Source: JBGTIS01 sp041745535
GTDB lineage: Bacteria; Bacteroidota; Bacteroidia; Cytophagales; Cyclobacteriaceae
Length of the DNA: 64,000 bases
Direction: 5' to 3'
NCBI GenBank assembly: GCA_041745535.1
Contig: JBGTIS010000058.1
Location: forward strand, 1-64,000
Shown here: piece by piece, positions 52,897-62,068 of the stretch
Position numbering within the stretch: the first letter of the stretch is position 1
How the letters are laid out: each line of letters starts with the position of its first letter
Translations under genes and position numbers: made by a program
The notes under the pieces: model-generated
The model's input: the letters and a program-made list of their open reading frames with translations, nothing else
What the model was told of the DNA's origin: nothing
Databases searched by the model: none

Positions 52897-53397
52897 ATGA
52901 AAGTATTTTTAATTGGTATGCCAGGTTCGGGCAAAAGCACTTTGGGAAAGCAGTTGAGCAAAAAATTAAATAAACTTTTTATTGATCTGGATGAAGAAAT
53001 TGTAAATGCTGCCGGAATGAGTATCGCGGATATTTTTGACCAATCTGGTGAACCTTATTTTCGCGAACTTGAACATAGGTTATTGAAGGAATCTATTAAT
53101 CAACATCCCGATTTTGTAATGGCTACCGGCGGGGGAACGCCGTGTTTTTTTGATAATTTGAAAATAATGAAAGCAACAGGAAGAGTCGCTTTTATGAACA
53201 CCGATTTACAAACCATAAAAAAAAGGCTTATTGACAGTGAAATAGAAAAACGACCCCTCCTGAAAGGATTAAGTCTGCAAAGCTTTGAAGAAGAATTCAA
53301 TCAGAAATTTCGCAAACGCCTGGAAATTTACCAGCAGGCTCACCTTATTATTAATGAAAAGCAAACGATTCATGAAATTATAAGCCAACTGCTTTAA
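52897..53397 (+). CDS. aroK: Shikimate kinase
   Basis: A 166-residue kinase of the aromatic amino acid pathway. Walker A GMPGSGKST is at residues 8-16; FIDLDEEI and FRELEHRLL hold the shikimate-binding Asp and Arg; ATGGGTP is the glycine loop, and EKRPLLKG the lid. Length is standard. The stop codon abuts that of the convergent porin gene with no gap. Confidence 0.95.
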   Translation: MKVFLIGMPGSGKSTLGKQLSKKLNKLFIDLDEEIVNAAGMSIADIFDQSGEPYFRELEHRLLKESINQHPDFVMATGGGTPCFFDNLKIMKATGRVAFMNTDLQTIKKRLIDSEIEKRPLLKGLSLQSFEEEFNQKFRKRLEIYQQAHLIINEKQTIHEIISQLL

Positions 53398-54951
53398 TTA
53401 AAAAGCAAATCCTAAAGTTAAGTTAATATAGTTATTCTTTTTGTCGATATTGGCCACTGGTCCGAAACCATCGCTAAACACATATGGACTGATAGAATCC
53501 TTTGAAGTTTGGTGTACCAAACTCAGATCCATAAAAAAGTTATTGAGCCGGAACCCTACCCCACCGGTAATAGAAGTTACTGAGCCGTCAAACTCATTAT
53601 TCTCATAAGGATTTCCCATTTGCGCATAGCCTGCTCTTAGCCGAAATTTGTCGTAACGAAATTCTCCTCCTACTCTTACATTTATCGCTGAAGCGTAAGC
53701 TCCCCGGATCACATCATTGTCAGATGAGAACTCATTATTATCAGAACGAAGGTTATTAGTCGCAAAATCAACCCATTCTACATCACCGGTGATAAATCCA
53801 TTTTTACCAAAAAAGTAGGTAGCGCCACCATTTACCCGCTGTGGAGTTTTCAAACGAAAATCATAATCATTGATAAGTACATCTGTTACTTCCTGATTTA
53901 GGGGTCTACCATCTTGTGAATAGGGATGTAGGTAATTATTCCAGTTAGCTACAATATTGTTAGAAAATCTTTCATTCAGGCTGTAGATTGTTGGACTACT
54001 ATATGAAAGCCCAAATGTCAACTCATTAATGGGGCGGTAAATTATGCCTAAGTTCGCGTTAATGCCTGCACCAGTAAGCTGCCTGGTTTCATTATACGTA
54101 TAATCATCAATTATAGCATCATCGGCAGCAGGTCTTGTTTCGGTATAAACGCGTTTCTCTTCGTAATCAAGGGTTACAAATCCAATGGATGCTCCCAGAT
54201 AAACCTTATCGTCAAAGTTACCCCCATAGGCAAAATTCCATTGCGTTTGTCCTCCATTTCGCGTTATTCTCTCTCTTTGGATAGCAGGGTCATTTGGACT
54301 TACCGGGTTTAATTGAGTTTTATATATATCTAAAGTATCACCTGTTGCATTATCTGTTACTGGAACACCATTATCATCAAACCAAGGAACAAGATCAATC
54401 AGGTATGCATTGAAAAAGGCCTGGGTAATGCTACTTGCGTTATTAATTCCAATTCCATTATCAAGCTCATTATTACCTTTCTCAATCGCGTAATCTACAA
54501 AGTCATCAGTACCATTACGGCCTTCGTACGTAATGTCGCTGTTAAAATTATTGATTCGGTTCAGGCTAATGGCAAAAGAACCACCCCGCCATTTACCGGG
54601 CACAATATCATCTTTCGAATTATTAAATACAATCCCTACATTCCCGATACCAAACCCGGCATCGTCATTTTCAGCGTTAGCGCCGAAATAAGTTGCTTTG
54701 GCATTAAAGAACTGCAACGAAGGGCTAATGGTAAACTCTGACTGATTATAAAAGCCTAAGCCTGCCGGATTACCAGAAGCCGCGCTTATATCTCCCCCCA
54801 AAGAAGTTTGGGCACCGCCGATGCTCCACATGCGGGTACTTCCACCAATGGAAGTCTGACTGAATCTAAGTGCATCTTCTACATATTGAGCTTTTACCTG
54901 TAAGCCCAAAAAGGTAAAAACAGCACTTAAGAATATTACTGCTTTATTCAT
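53398..54951 (-). CDS. OmpP1/FadL/TodX-type outer-membrane porin
   Basis: A 517-residue outer-membrane beta-barrel. The ATG at 54951 (MNKAVIFLSAVFTFLGLQ) starts a signal peptide ending VKAQ; a TTG seven codons upstream is unlikely. FadL-like features are the N-terminal hatch with SIGGSTRMWSIGGAQTSLGGDISAASGNPAGLGFY, repeated strands such as TFGLSYSSPTIYSLNERF, and the terminal aromatic NLTLGFAF. It should move hydrophobic compounds across the outer membrane. Confidence 0.9.
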   Translation of the reverse strand: MNKAVIFLSAVFTFLGLQVKAQYVEDALRFSQTSIGGSTRMWSIGGAQTSLGGDISAASGNPAGLGFYNQSEFTISPSLQFFNAKATYFGANAENDDAGFGIGNVGIVFNNSKDDIVPGKWRGGSFAISLNRINNFNSDITYEGRNGTDDFVDYAIEKGNNELDNGIGINNASSITQAFFNAYLIDLVPWFDDNGVPVTDNATGDTLDIYKTQLNPVSPNDPAIQRERITRNGGQTQWNFAYGGNFDDKVYLGASIGFVTLDYEEKRVYTETRPAADDAIIDDYTYNETRQLTGAGINANLGIIYRPINELTFGLSYSSPTIYSLNERFSNNIVANWNNYLHPYSQDGRPLNQEVTDVLINDYDFRLKTPQRVNGGATYFFGKNGFITGDVEWVDFATNNLRSDNNEFSSDNDVIRGAYASAINVRVGGEFRYDKFRLRAGYAQMGNPYENNEFDGSVTSITGGVGFRLNNFFMDLSLVHQTSKDSISPYVFSDGFGPVANIDKKNNYINLTLGFAF

Positions 54952-55033
54952 TAGTTTTAATTTTATGGACAAAAAAATAGTGTAATAAACCCTATTGGCT
55001 AAGGTTCACTACACTACCAACGAAACTCTTTAA

Positions 55034-56344
55034 TTAGTTATTGCCACGTCTGCCTCCGGAAGAACCACTGCTTCTGCTTGGGCTGGGACTTGAATAACTA
55101 TTGTTACTCCTGCTCGGGCTTGGGCTTGAATAGCTGTTATTGCTTCTGCTTGGACTGGAGTAGCTATTGCTATTACTCCTGCTTGGGCTAGGACTTGAAT
55201 AACTGTTATTACTCCTGCTTGGGCGTGAATAATCTGAGTTAGACCGGTTACTGGGAGGGCTTGGTCTGCTATAAGTATTCCTGCTGTTGCTGTTACTGTA
55301 ATTATCTCTGCTTCTGGTAGCAGGGGTAGTACTGTAACGGCTGCTGTTTGCATCTCTAGTAGTGTTACTGTTACTATACCTGGAAGAATTTCTGCTTGAT
55401 CTGGAATAATATTCGTTCTGACTAGCATTAAAATCACGGTTGTCAAACCTTCTTCCCGAAGTAGATACTCTGCTACCGTTATTGGAACTTCCCTTAGAAG
55501 TAGAATTAGCACTCTGGCTTACCCGGCTGGTTCTTGTATACCGATCCCCAGTATTCACAGAGGTACCTACCAGAGATCCTCGTGAAGAAGACCTGCCATA
55601 TGAGTACCTGCGATTGTTTACAGATTCACCGTTATTTACTATAATTATATTGTTACGATAGCCGGGATAAAATCCGTTGTACAAACCGCTGTAATAACCA
55701 TTATAGAAACCTCCACCCCAAGGGTTATGGAAACTATTAGAATAAAACGGATCGTATCCAAAACCGTAAGGTGAACCCCAGCTATTTCCAAAGCCAAAGC
55801 TTAACCCAATGTAAGGTCTTAAACGCCATGGAGATCTGTAACGGAACGAATTGTAATAAAACGGATCATATCCAAAACCATAAGGTGAGTATCCACTAAA
55901 ATAAGGATCATAGAAAGGACTTCCGAAACTAGAATAATAGGGAGAAGAATACATGAGGCTATTCCCGTAGAAATTTCCGTTATTTCTTACACGGTTGTTG
56001 CCATAAGCGTCATTATACTGTGTATCTTCCCTTTCAAAATCTTCTACGTAATATTCTTCATTGTTTTCCTTGGTATTGTTATCAGCTTTATAACTATTAA
56101 CAATATCAGGGTTCACATTTTTGGAAGAAACACTTTGATCTTCGTATACATAATTACCTTTTGAAGAGTAATTAGCTTCCGCAGGCTTGTTTAACTCTTT
56201 GTAACTGATGGCCTTACGATCTGAAGCATTAAAATAAAGGGGATCATTTTCAGTAGACTGTGCCATCCGTTCAGATGAAACACAAGCTCCCAATCCAATA
56301 ACGATCGTTAATAAAAATGTTGACGAGATAATACTAGTTTTCAT
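55034..56344 (-). CDS. Low-complexity lipoprotein with Ser/Tyr/Asn repeats
   Basis: A 436-residue exported lipoprotein with the lipidated Cys at about 21 (GLGAC). Residues about 35-120 are polar and probably disordered. About 125-225 is Tyr/Phe/Gly/Pro-rich (SSPYYSSFGSPFYDPYFSGYSPYGFGYDPFY). The rest is Ser/Arg/Asn-rich and ends with a repeat of SRSNNSYSSPSP, about 12 residues per unit, over roughly 55050-55250. Such proteins occur in Cytophagales as predicted surface or matrix lipoproteins, and no function is known. The last residues are GSSGGRRGNN. The repeats make this locus prone to length change. Confidence 0.8.
   Translation of the reverse strand: MKTSIISSTFLLTIVIGLGACVSSERMAQSTENDPLYFNASDRKAISYKELNKPAEANYSSKGNYVYEDQSVSSKNVNPDIVNSYKADNNTKENNEEYYVEDFEREDTQYNDAYGNNRVRNNGNFYGNSLMYSSPYYSSFGSPFYDPYFSGYSPYGFGYDPFYYNSFRYRSPWRLRPYIGLSFGFGNSWGSPYGFGYDPFYSNSFHNPWGGGFYNGYYSGLYNGFYPGYRNNIIIVNNGESVNNRRYSYGRSSSRGSLVGTSVNTGDRYTRTSRVSQSANSTSKGSSNNGSRVSTSGRRFDNRDFNASQNEYYSRSSRNSSRYSNSNTTRDANSSRYSTTPATRSRDNYSNSNSRNTYSRPSPPSNRSNSDYSRPSRSNNSYSSPSPSRSNSNSYSSPSRSNNSYSSPSPSRSNNSYSSPSPSRSSGSSGGRRGNN
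55050..55250. repeat. Coding tandem repeat, about 36 bases per unit
   Basis: Four to five imperfect copies encode the SRSNNSYSSPSP unit inside the lipoprotein gene; on the plus strand they appear as repeated CTCCTGCTTGGGCTTGG-type words. One copy carries a small length change (SNSNSYSSPSRSNN), so the units are not all equal. Confidence 0.7.
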
Positions 56345-56493
56345 ATGATAATCCTCCTAATGGGTTATTTACTAAATTTATACGGCAAATTAACAAAATA
56401 GATTTAGAATAAATAACTTTGTTCTGTCAATTATAATATCCATTTTGTAATAAAAAGGTACAAAATTTATACCAAATAAACAAAAAACTTACA

Positions 56494-57969
56494 ATGAGTA
56501 AAGGACTCCCTACAAGAAGTGACGATTATTCTTTATGGTACAATGAGTTGGTTAAAAGAGCTGATTTAGCCGAAAATTCACCAGTACGTGGCTGTATGAT
56601 TATTAAACCGTACGGATATTCAATATGGGAAAAAATGCAGTCAGAACTGGATAGAATGTTTAAAGAAACAGGGCACCAGAATGCATATTTCCCTATTTTT
56701 ATCCCTAAATCATATTTGAGTAAAGAAGCCAAGCACGTAGAAGGATTCGCAAAAGAATGTGCCATTGTTACCCACCACAGGTTAAAACAAGCTGAGGATG
56801 GTAGCGTGGTGGTAGATCCTGACTCAAAACTGGATGAGGAACTTATTGTGAGGCCCACTTCTGAAACGGTAATCTGGAATTCATACAAAAATTGGATACA
56901 GTCGTACCGCGACCTGCCTTTGTTGCTCAATCAGTGGGCCAATGTGGTACGATGGGAAATGCGAACCCGGCTTTTTCTCCGAACTTCAGAGTTTTTATGG
57001 CAGGAAGGCCATACGGCCCATGCCACTAAGGCTGAAGCCATTTCGGAGGCAGAACAAATGATGAACGTTTATGCGGAATTTGTAGAAGAATTTATGGCTG
57101 TGCCGGTTATCCGCGGCATTAAAACTGCCAATGAGCGTTTTGCCGGTGCTGAAGAAACCTACTGTATAGAAACCCTAATGCAGGATGGAAAAGCTTTGCA
57201 GGCTGGTACATCCCATTTTCTGGGTCAGAATTTTTCTAAGGCATTTAATGTGCAATTTGCTAATAGAGAAGGCACTATGGATTACGTATGGGGTACTTCC
57301 TGGGGAGTAAGCACCCGGTTAATGGGAGCGCTTATTATGTCGCACTCCGACGACCAGGGACTGGTATTACCTCCTAAACTAGCGCCTGTTCAGGTAGTTA
57401 TTGTGCCTATTTTCCGAACCGAAGAAGAACTGTCCGCAATTTCAGCAAAAGTGGATGAGATCAAAAAGAATTTTTCCGCAAAAGGTATTACCGTAAAGTT
57501 TGATAACAGAGATACACAGAAACCAGGATGGAAATTCGCTGAATACGAATTAAAAGGTGTTCCTATTCGAATTGCTATTGGTCCACGCGACCTCGAAAAT
57601 GGAACCGTGGAAATTACCCGAAGAGATACCCGTGAAAAATCCATTTATGAAGTTAATGAAGGTTTAAGCGATGTAGTAGCTGACTTACTGGATAAAATGC
57701 AAAAAAACATATTTGATGTAGCCAAAAAACACCTTGTTGAAAGCACTGTAAAGGTTGACACTTACGATGAGTTTAAAAAGATATTGGAAGAAAAAGGAGG
57801 TTTTTTATTGGCACACTGGGATGGGAGCAGCGAAACAGAAGAAAAAATAAAAGAAGAGACCAAAGCCACTATCCGGTGTATTTTACTTGATAGTGAGCAG
57901 GAAGCAGGCAAATGCATCTACTCTGGAAAACCATCCTCTCAAAGAGTGCTTTTCGCAAAGGCCTATTAA
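56494..57969 (+). CDS. proS: Prolyl-tRNA synthetase (archaeal/eukaryotic type)
   Basis: A 491-residue class II synthetase. DYSLWYNELVKRADLAENSPVRGCM-type opening and YGYSIWEKMQSELDRMF are the usual start; motif 2 is in VVRWEMRTRLFLRTSEFLWQEGH; motif 3 with SWGVSTRLMGALIMSHSDDQGLVLPP; then the anticodon domain with KPGWKFAEYELKGVPIRIAIGPRDL and a C-terminal domain ending RVLFAKAY. There is no bacterial-type editing insert, so it belongs to the shorter archaeal-type group common in Bacteroidota. Confidence 0.96.
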   Translation: MSKGLPTRSDDYSLWYNELVKRADLAENSPVRGCMIIKPYGYSIWEKMQSELDRMFKETGHQNAYFPIFIPKSYLSKEAKHVEGFAKECAIVTHHRLKQAEDGSVVVDPDSKLDEELIVRPTSETVIWNSYKNWIQSYRDLPLLLNQWANVVRWEMRTRLFLRTSEFLWQEGHTAHATKAEAISEAEQMMNVYAEFVEEFMAVPVIRGIKTANERFAGAEETYCIETLMQDGKALQAGTSHFLGQNFSKAFNVQFANREGTMDYVWGTSWGVSTRLMGALIMSHSDDQGLVLPPKLAPVQVVIVPIFRTEEELSAISAKVDEIKKNFSAKGITVKFDNRDTQKPGWKFAEYELKGVPIRIAIGPRDLENGTVEITRRDTREKSIYEVNEGLSDVVADLLDKMQKNIFDVAKKHLVESTVKVDTYDEFKKILEEKGGFLLAHWDGSSETEEKIKEETKATIRCILLDSEQEAGKCIYSGKPSSQRVLFAKAY

Positions 57970-58054
57970 ATTAGATATTCACAAAATAAATCCCGATTTT
58001 AGAAAACTATTATGAAGTAATAAAACAGAAACCCTTAATAACAAAACAATTGTT

Positions 58055-58546
58055 ATGAGTTGGTTATTAATAAGTGCCCTCTTATCATTAGGGCTTTTGT
58101 TCTTTGTGCTGGAATTAATATTTGTACCCGGTACAACTGTGGTAGGTATTATCGGGGTCATTTTAACCCTAACCGGTATCTTTTTTTCTTTCCGGGATTT
58201 TGGGGTAACTTGGGGACTTATAATTACCGGCCTAACCATATTAGTGAATTTTGTTGCCCTGTTAGTTGCCCTGAAATCAAATACATGGGAGAAGTTGGGG
58301 CTTAAAAACACCAGCGTAGGCAGGGTTAACGATAACATTATTTATAATTTAAATGAAGGTGACATTGGTAAAACTATTTCTGCCTTGCGGCCATCTGGTA
58401 AGGTTGAATTCAAAGAGCAGTTAGTAGAAGCTAGTACCCATGGTGAATATGTGGATGCCGGGCATACAGTTCGTATTATTGAAATTCGTGATAAAACTAT
58501 ATTTGTAGAAACTTTAAATAAATACCAGCAGCAATTTAAACCTTAA
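58055..58546 (+). CDS. NfeD family membrane protein
   Basis: A 163-residue protein. Three or four N-terminal membrane segments (about 1-80: LLISALLSLGLLFFVLELIFVPG, GIIGVILTLTGIFFSF, LIITGLTILVNFVALLV) are followed by an OB-fold (about 105-160: GDIGKTISALRPSGKVEF, EYVDAGHTVRIIEIRDKTIFVE). It is the short NfeD type without the protease part. NfeD proteins accompany flotillin-type proteins; floA starts 7 bases downstream. Confidence 0.9.
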   Translation: MSWLLISALLSLGLLFFVLELIFVPGTTVVGIIGVILTLTGIFFSFRDFGVTWGLIITGLTILVNFVALLVALKSNTWEKLGLKNTSVGRVNDNIIYNLNEGDIGKTISALRPSGKVEFKEQLVEASTHGEYVDAGHTVRIIEIRDKTIFVETLNKYQQQFKP

Positions 58547-58553
58547 CCACACT

Positions 58554-59546
58554 ATGGATCAACTCTTGCTTTTAGCAATTATTATCGGGGGAATTATTCT
58601 GTTCTTTGTATTCCTCTACTTTATTCCCATAAATCTATGGATAACCGCTATTTTTTCGGGCGTAAAAGTTGGCTTGCTGGAACTTGTATTTATGAGAATC
58701 AGGAAAGTTCCACCGGGTATTATCGTTCGAGAAATGATAACAGCCACCAAAGCAGGTTTAAATGTTACCATTGCTGAACTGGAAACCCATTACCTGGCTG
58801 GCGGAAATGTTCCTACAGTAATTAAAGCCTTAATTTCAGCGGATAAAGCTAATATTAGACTCACCTTTCAACAAGCCACTGCTATTGATCTGGCCGGTCG
58901 TGATGTGTTTGAAGCGGTTCAGATTTCCGTAAACCCTAAAGTAATCAATACGCCCGAAGTATCGGCAGTAGCACAGGATGGCATCCAATTGATGGCCAAG
59001 GCAAGGGTAACCGTAAGAGCTAATATTGAGCAATTGGTTGGTGGCGCCGGTGAAGAAACCATTCTGGCCAGGGTTGGGGAAGGTATTGTCACCTCTATTG
59101 GCTCGGCCTTAGAATACGCCCAGGTACTAGAAAATCCTGATAAAATTTCAAAACTGGTGCTGGAGCGTGGCCTTGATGCAGGCACTGCTTTTACTATTCT
59201 TTCTATTGATATAGCAGATGTTAATGTTGGTACCAACATTGGCGCAAAACTACAGATTGACCAGGCCAATGCCGATTTAAAAGTAGCCGAGGCAAAAGCT
59301 GAAGAAAGACGCGCGATGGCACTTGCGTTTGAGCAGGAAATGAAAGCCAAGTCTCAGGAAGCAAGGGCCAAGGTGATAGAGGCGGAAGCTGAAATTCCAA
59401 AAGCCATAGCCGAAGCCTTTAACAGTGGGAAACTAGGGATTATGGATTATTATCGCATGCAAAACATCCAAGCTGATACCGATATGAGAAAATCGATTTC
59501 CGATGAAGGGGAAACGGACAAAAAAGGAAGTAAAGTTGATGAATAA
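58554..59546 (+). CDS. floA: Flotillin-like protein FloA
   Basis: A 330-residue membrane-associated scaffold. An N-terminal membrane hairpin (about 3-45) leads to the SPFH/UPF0365 domain: GLLELVFMRIRKVPPGIIVREMITATKAGL, THYLAGGNVPTVIKALISADKAN and GRDVFEAVQISVNPKVI. A coiled, Ala/Glu-rich segment (about 235-290) is typical of flotillins; the C-terminus is charged. It organises membrane domains, and the NfeD partner precedes it. Confidence 0.95.
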   Translation: MDQLLLLAIIIGGIILFFVFLYFIPINLWITAIFSGVKVGLLELVFMRIRKVPPGIIVREMITATKAGLNVTIAELETHYLAGGNVPTVIKALISADKANIRLTFQQATAIDLAGRDVFEAVQISVNPKVINTPEVSAVAQDGIQLMAKARVTVRANIEQLVGGAGEETILARVGEGIVTSIGSALEYAQVLENPDKISKLVLERGLDAGTAFTILSIDIADVNVGTNIGAKLQIDQANADLKVAEAKAEERRAMALAFEQEMKAKSQEARAKVIEAEAEIPKAIAEAFNSGKLGIMDYYRMQNIQADTDMRKSISDEGETDKKGSKVDE

Positions 59547-59569
59547 AATTTCATCAATCGCCTAACTGA

Positions 59570-61933
59570 TTAGTTTGGTATTGGTTTGGTTTCCCAGGTA
59601 GCTTTTTCCAATCCTAGATAAATTTCATTATACGCATCATAAATCAGCGTATCGTATTTAAGAGGAATCTTGTTTTCACCAAATTTAGTTACCAACCCAT
59701 AGTTATCATCTCTGGTAATAATTACATAATTGTTACCCAAATCCTGTAATTTGTCGTATTTTGGGTAAATTAAAAGCTTTCCTTCGCTGCTTACCAAACC
59801 CACATTTTTTATATCAGAATCACTGGTCTTGGCGCGTTCTACTATATAGTTACCAGTAACAGTACGGTTTATTTTGCTATACACCAAAGGCAGAATGGTT
59901 TCCCCTGACTTGTTAACCAGTCCGAATTTACCATTTAATTCAACTATGGCCAGTTGCCCTTTAAAGGAGTAAGCCCTATCAAACTGGGGCTGAACCACCA
60001 GTTTTTCGCTTTTATTGATGTACCCCCATTTTCCCATAATTTTTACAGCAGACAAACCACTCTGAAAGCTTGTAATTGAATCGTACCGGTTGGCAATCCG
60101 TAACCGCCCCAACGCATCAACAAAACCAAATTTATTGTTAATTTTAACGCCCATATATTCATCACTCATTGGTTGCAGTTCTTGGAAGGTGTTATTGGTA
60201 TTTTTCAGTATTTTTCCGGTTTTACTTAAAATTCCCCACTTATCTTCTTTATTAAAAATATAAACGGTGTCTTCCTGCAACTGGGAAATACTATCATGCT
60301 TGGTTTCGAGCATGCGTTTTCCTTCATAACTTACCAAACCATAGTTTCCGTTTGCGTCTTTTTCCCAAACTGTATTGCCATTATCAATTAGTTCGGCATA
60401 GGTACTGTACACTTCATCCTCATTGCTGTTGATTAATCCGTAAGCGGTGGTAGCGTATTGCTTATCAGTCCGGAAAATGTAAAGGTTATCGTTAATATAC
60501 TGAAGCTGTAGCTTTACTCCATTTTTTTTAAACGGTTTCACCAGCCACGCTCCGGTGGTATCAATAATGCCCTGTCCTTCAATAAAATCCACTCTTGCTT
60601 TGCCCTCCCGGAAGGGCGCCGCCTCAATGTACTGGCAGGGTACTATCTCTTCCCCTTTGGCATTAATAAAACCCCAGTGATTTTTTCGTTTTACCACGAA
60701 AAATCCGTCACTGCTCTTTTCAATTTTCTGATACGAATAATAGGTCAGTTTTCGACCTTCCTTATCGAATACCGCCCATGCTTTTTCACCCTGAGAAGTT
60801 CCTATATCTTTGCAGGCAACTACATAGCCATTATCGACAAACAGAGAATCATATACAGGCTCAAGAATAACCCGTTGCTCATCAGCCTTTTCTAACAACA
60901 TCACACCATATTTCCCATTTCTTTTAAGAATAGCAAAATCATTTTCCAGGGCATGGATTTGCCATTGGTCAGAAACCAGCATGTTGCCTTTCAAGTTGAC
61001 GAAATTCTCTATTTTATCATCAATAAATATTTTAAAAATACCTTTTCCTGCTGGCTGGATGCTATCATAATTCAAATGACCGGTAATTTGATTTTCTTTA
61101 TTGATAAGATACCATTTGTTGAAAGGTAAAGCGCTTACCGTATTATCCGGATTAACCCTGATTCTATCGTATTCGGGTCGCACCAGCATAACCCCATCTT
61201 CCCGGATCAGACCTTGTCGCCCACCCACAAAAACAACTGCAAGCCGATTTTGAAAGACAGAAATGCTGTCATAAACAAAAGAAGTTAAAGGTTTCCCTTC
61301 TACTGTAAAAATTCCTGCTTTCCCGGCGGCATTCTTAACAGCATATGTTTGCCGCGAAAGCTGGCTCATCCCCGAGTATTTAAATTCAATAAATGCATTC
61401 CCTTTCAAATTAATTAATCCGTAAAGGGGGCCTTCGCTTTGCAAGGTAGAAGCAACCAGAAAGTTACCACTCGGTTGTAGGGAATGGTAACGGAAAGGTA
61501 GAATTTCTTTGCCATTGGTATCAATCACACCAAATTCCCGACCATTTCTCCCTTTCTTTCCACGAGAAGCTATAATATAGTTATCATTATAAGGAAGCAA
61601 GCTTGTGAATTCAGCCCCCGTAACTTTTTCATTTTTCAGGTTGAGTAATCCCCAATGATATCCCTCTCGGTAACCAATTACTTTGTTAAACACTTCGGGC
61701 AATCCTTTGCTCCACCCCAGGTCGTCGTAAGCAATTGGAATAATGACCTGACCCTCTTCGTCAAACATACCTTTTTTATTGTTTTTTTCAACAATAGTAA
61801 AAGTATGGTCAGATAAGGTGGTCTTATGTGAAAAACGATGGTCCTCAACATTTGTGGTCATCATTGGTTGTATCAATAAAAAAAAAGTAGCGAAAGCTAA
61901 AAATAACGCTTGGCGAAAAATGCAGTAAAACAT
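59570..61933 (-). CDS. WG-repeat protein, exported
   Basis: A 787-residue protein. The ATG at 61933 (MFYCIFRQALFLAFATFFLLIQ) begins a signal peptide; a start further up would add 42 residues unlike a signal. The rest is about 15-18 WG repeats, each with a core such as KYGVM, KWGYINKSEKLVVQPQFDRAY or GFVDALGRLRIANRYDSI. They make a chain of beta units of unknown binding role. It is divergent from the permease/binding-protein fusion, sharing a 135-base AT-rich gap. Confidence 0.9.
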   Translation of the reverse strand: MFYCIFRQALFLAFATFFLLIQPMMTTNVEDHRFSHKTTLSDHTFTIVEKNNKKGMFDEEGQVIIPIAYDDLGWSKGLPEVFNKVIGYREGYHWGLLNLKNEKVTGAEFTSLLPYNDNYIIASRGKKGRNGREFGVIDTNGKEILPFRYHSLQPSGNFLVASTLQSEGPLYGLINLKGNAFIEFKYSGMSQLSRQTYAVKNAAGKAGIFTVEGKPLTSFVYDSISVFQNRLAVVFVGGRQGLIREDGVMLVRPEYDRIRVNPDNTVSALPFNKWYLINKENQITGHLNYDSIQPAGKGIFKIFIDDKIENFVNLKGNMLVSDQWQIHALENDFAILKRNGKYGVMLLEKADEQRVILEPVYDSLFVDNGYVVACKDIGTSQGEKAWAVFDKEGRKLTYYSYQKIEKSSDGFFVVKRKNHWGFINAKGEEIVPCQYIEAAPFREGKARVDFIEGQGIIDTTGAWLVKPFKKNGVKLQLQYINDNLYIFRTDKQYATTAYGLINSNEDEVYSTYAELIDNGNTVWEKDANGNYGLVSYEGKRMLETKHDSISQLQEDTVYIFNKEDKWGILSKTGKILKNTNNTFQELQPMSDEYMGVKINNKFGFVDALGRLRIANRYDSITSFQSGLSAVKIMGKWGYINKSEKLVVQPQFDRAYSFKGQLAIVELNGKFGLVNKSGETILPLVYSKINRTVTGNYIVERAKTSDSDIKNVGLVSSEGKLLIYPKYDKLQDLGNNYVIITRDDNYGLVTKFGENKIPLKYDTLIYDAYNEIYLGLEKATWETKPIPN

Positions 61934-62068
61934 TAAAATTGATCTCTTATTCGGTAAGAAAATTACACCCTGGCAATATAATGCAAAAATTTCTGGGTTT
62001 GTGCTTACAATTTTAATATTTATTACATATTCCTTTACATTGCAAAAAAATCCTAACAAATATTGTTT

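Noticed and set aside
55030..55512. A 160-residue frame on the minus strand, rich in Val, Ala, Gln and Ile
   Set aside because: It overlaps the lipoprotein gene in another frame and owes its openness to the repeats; it has no domain and no plausible start.
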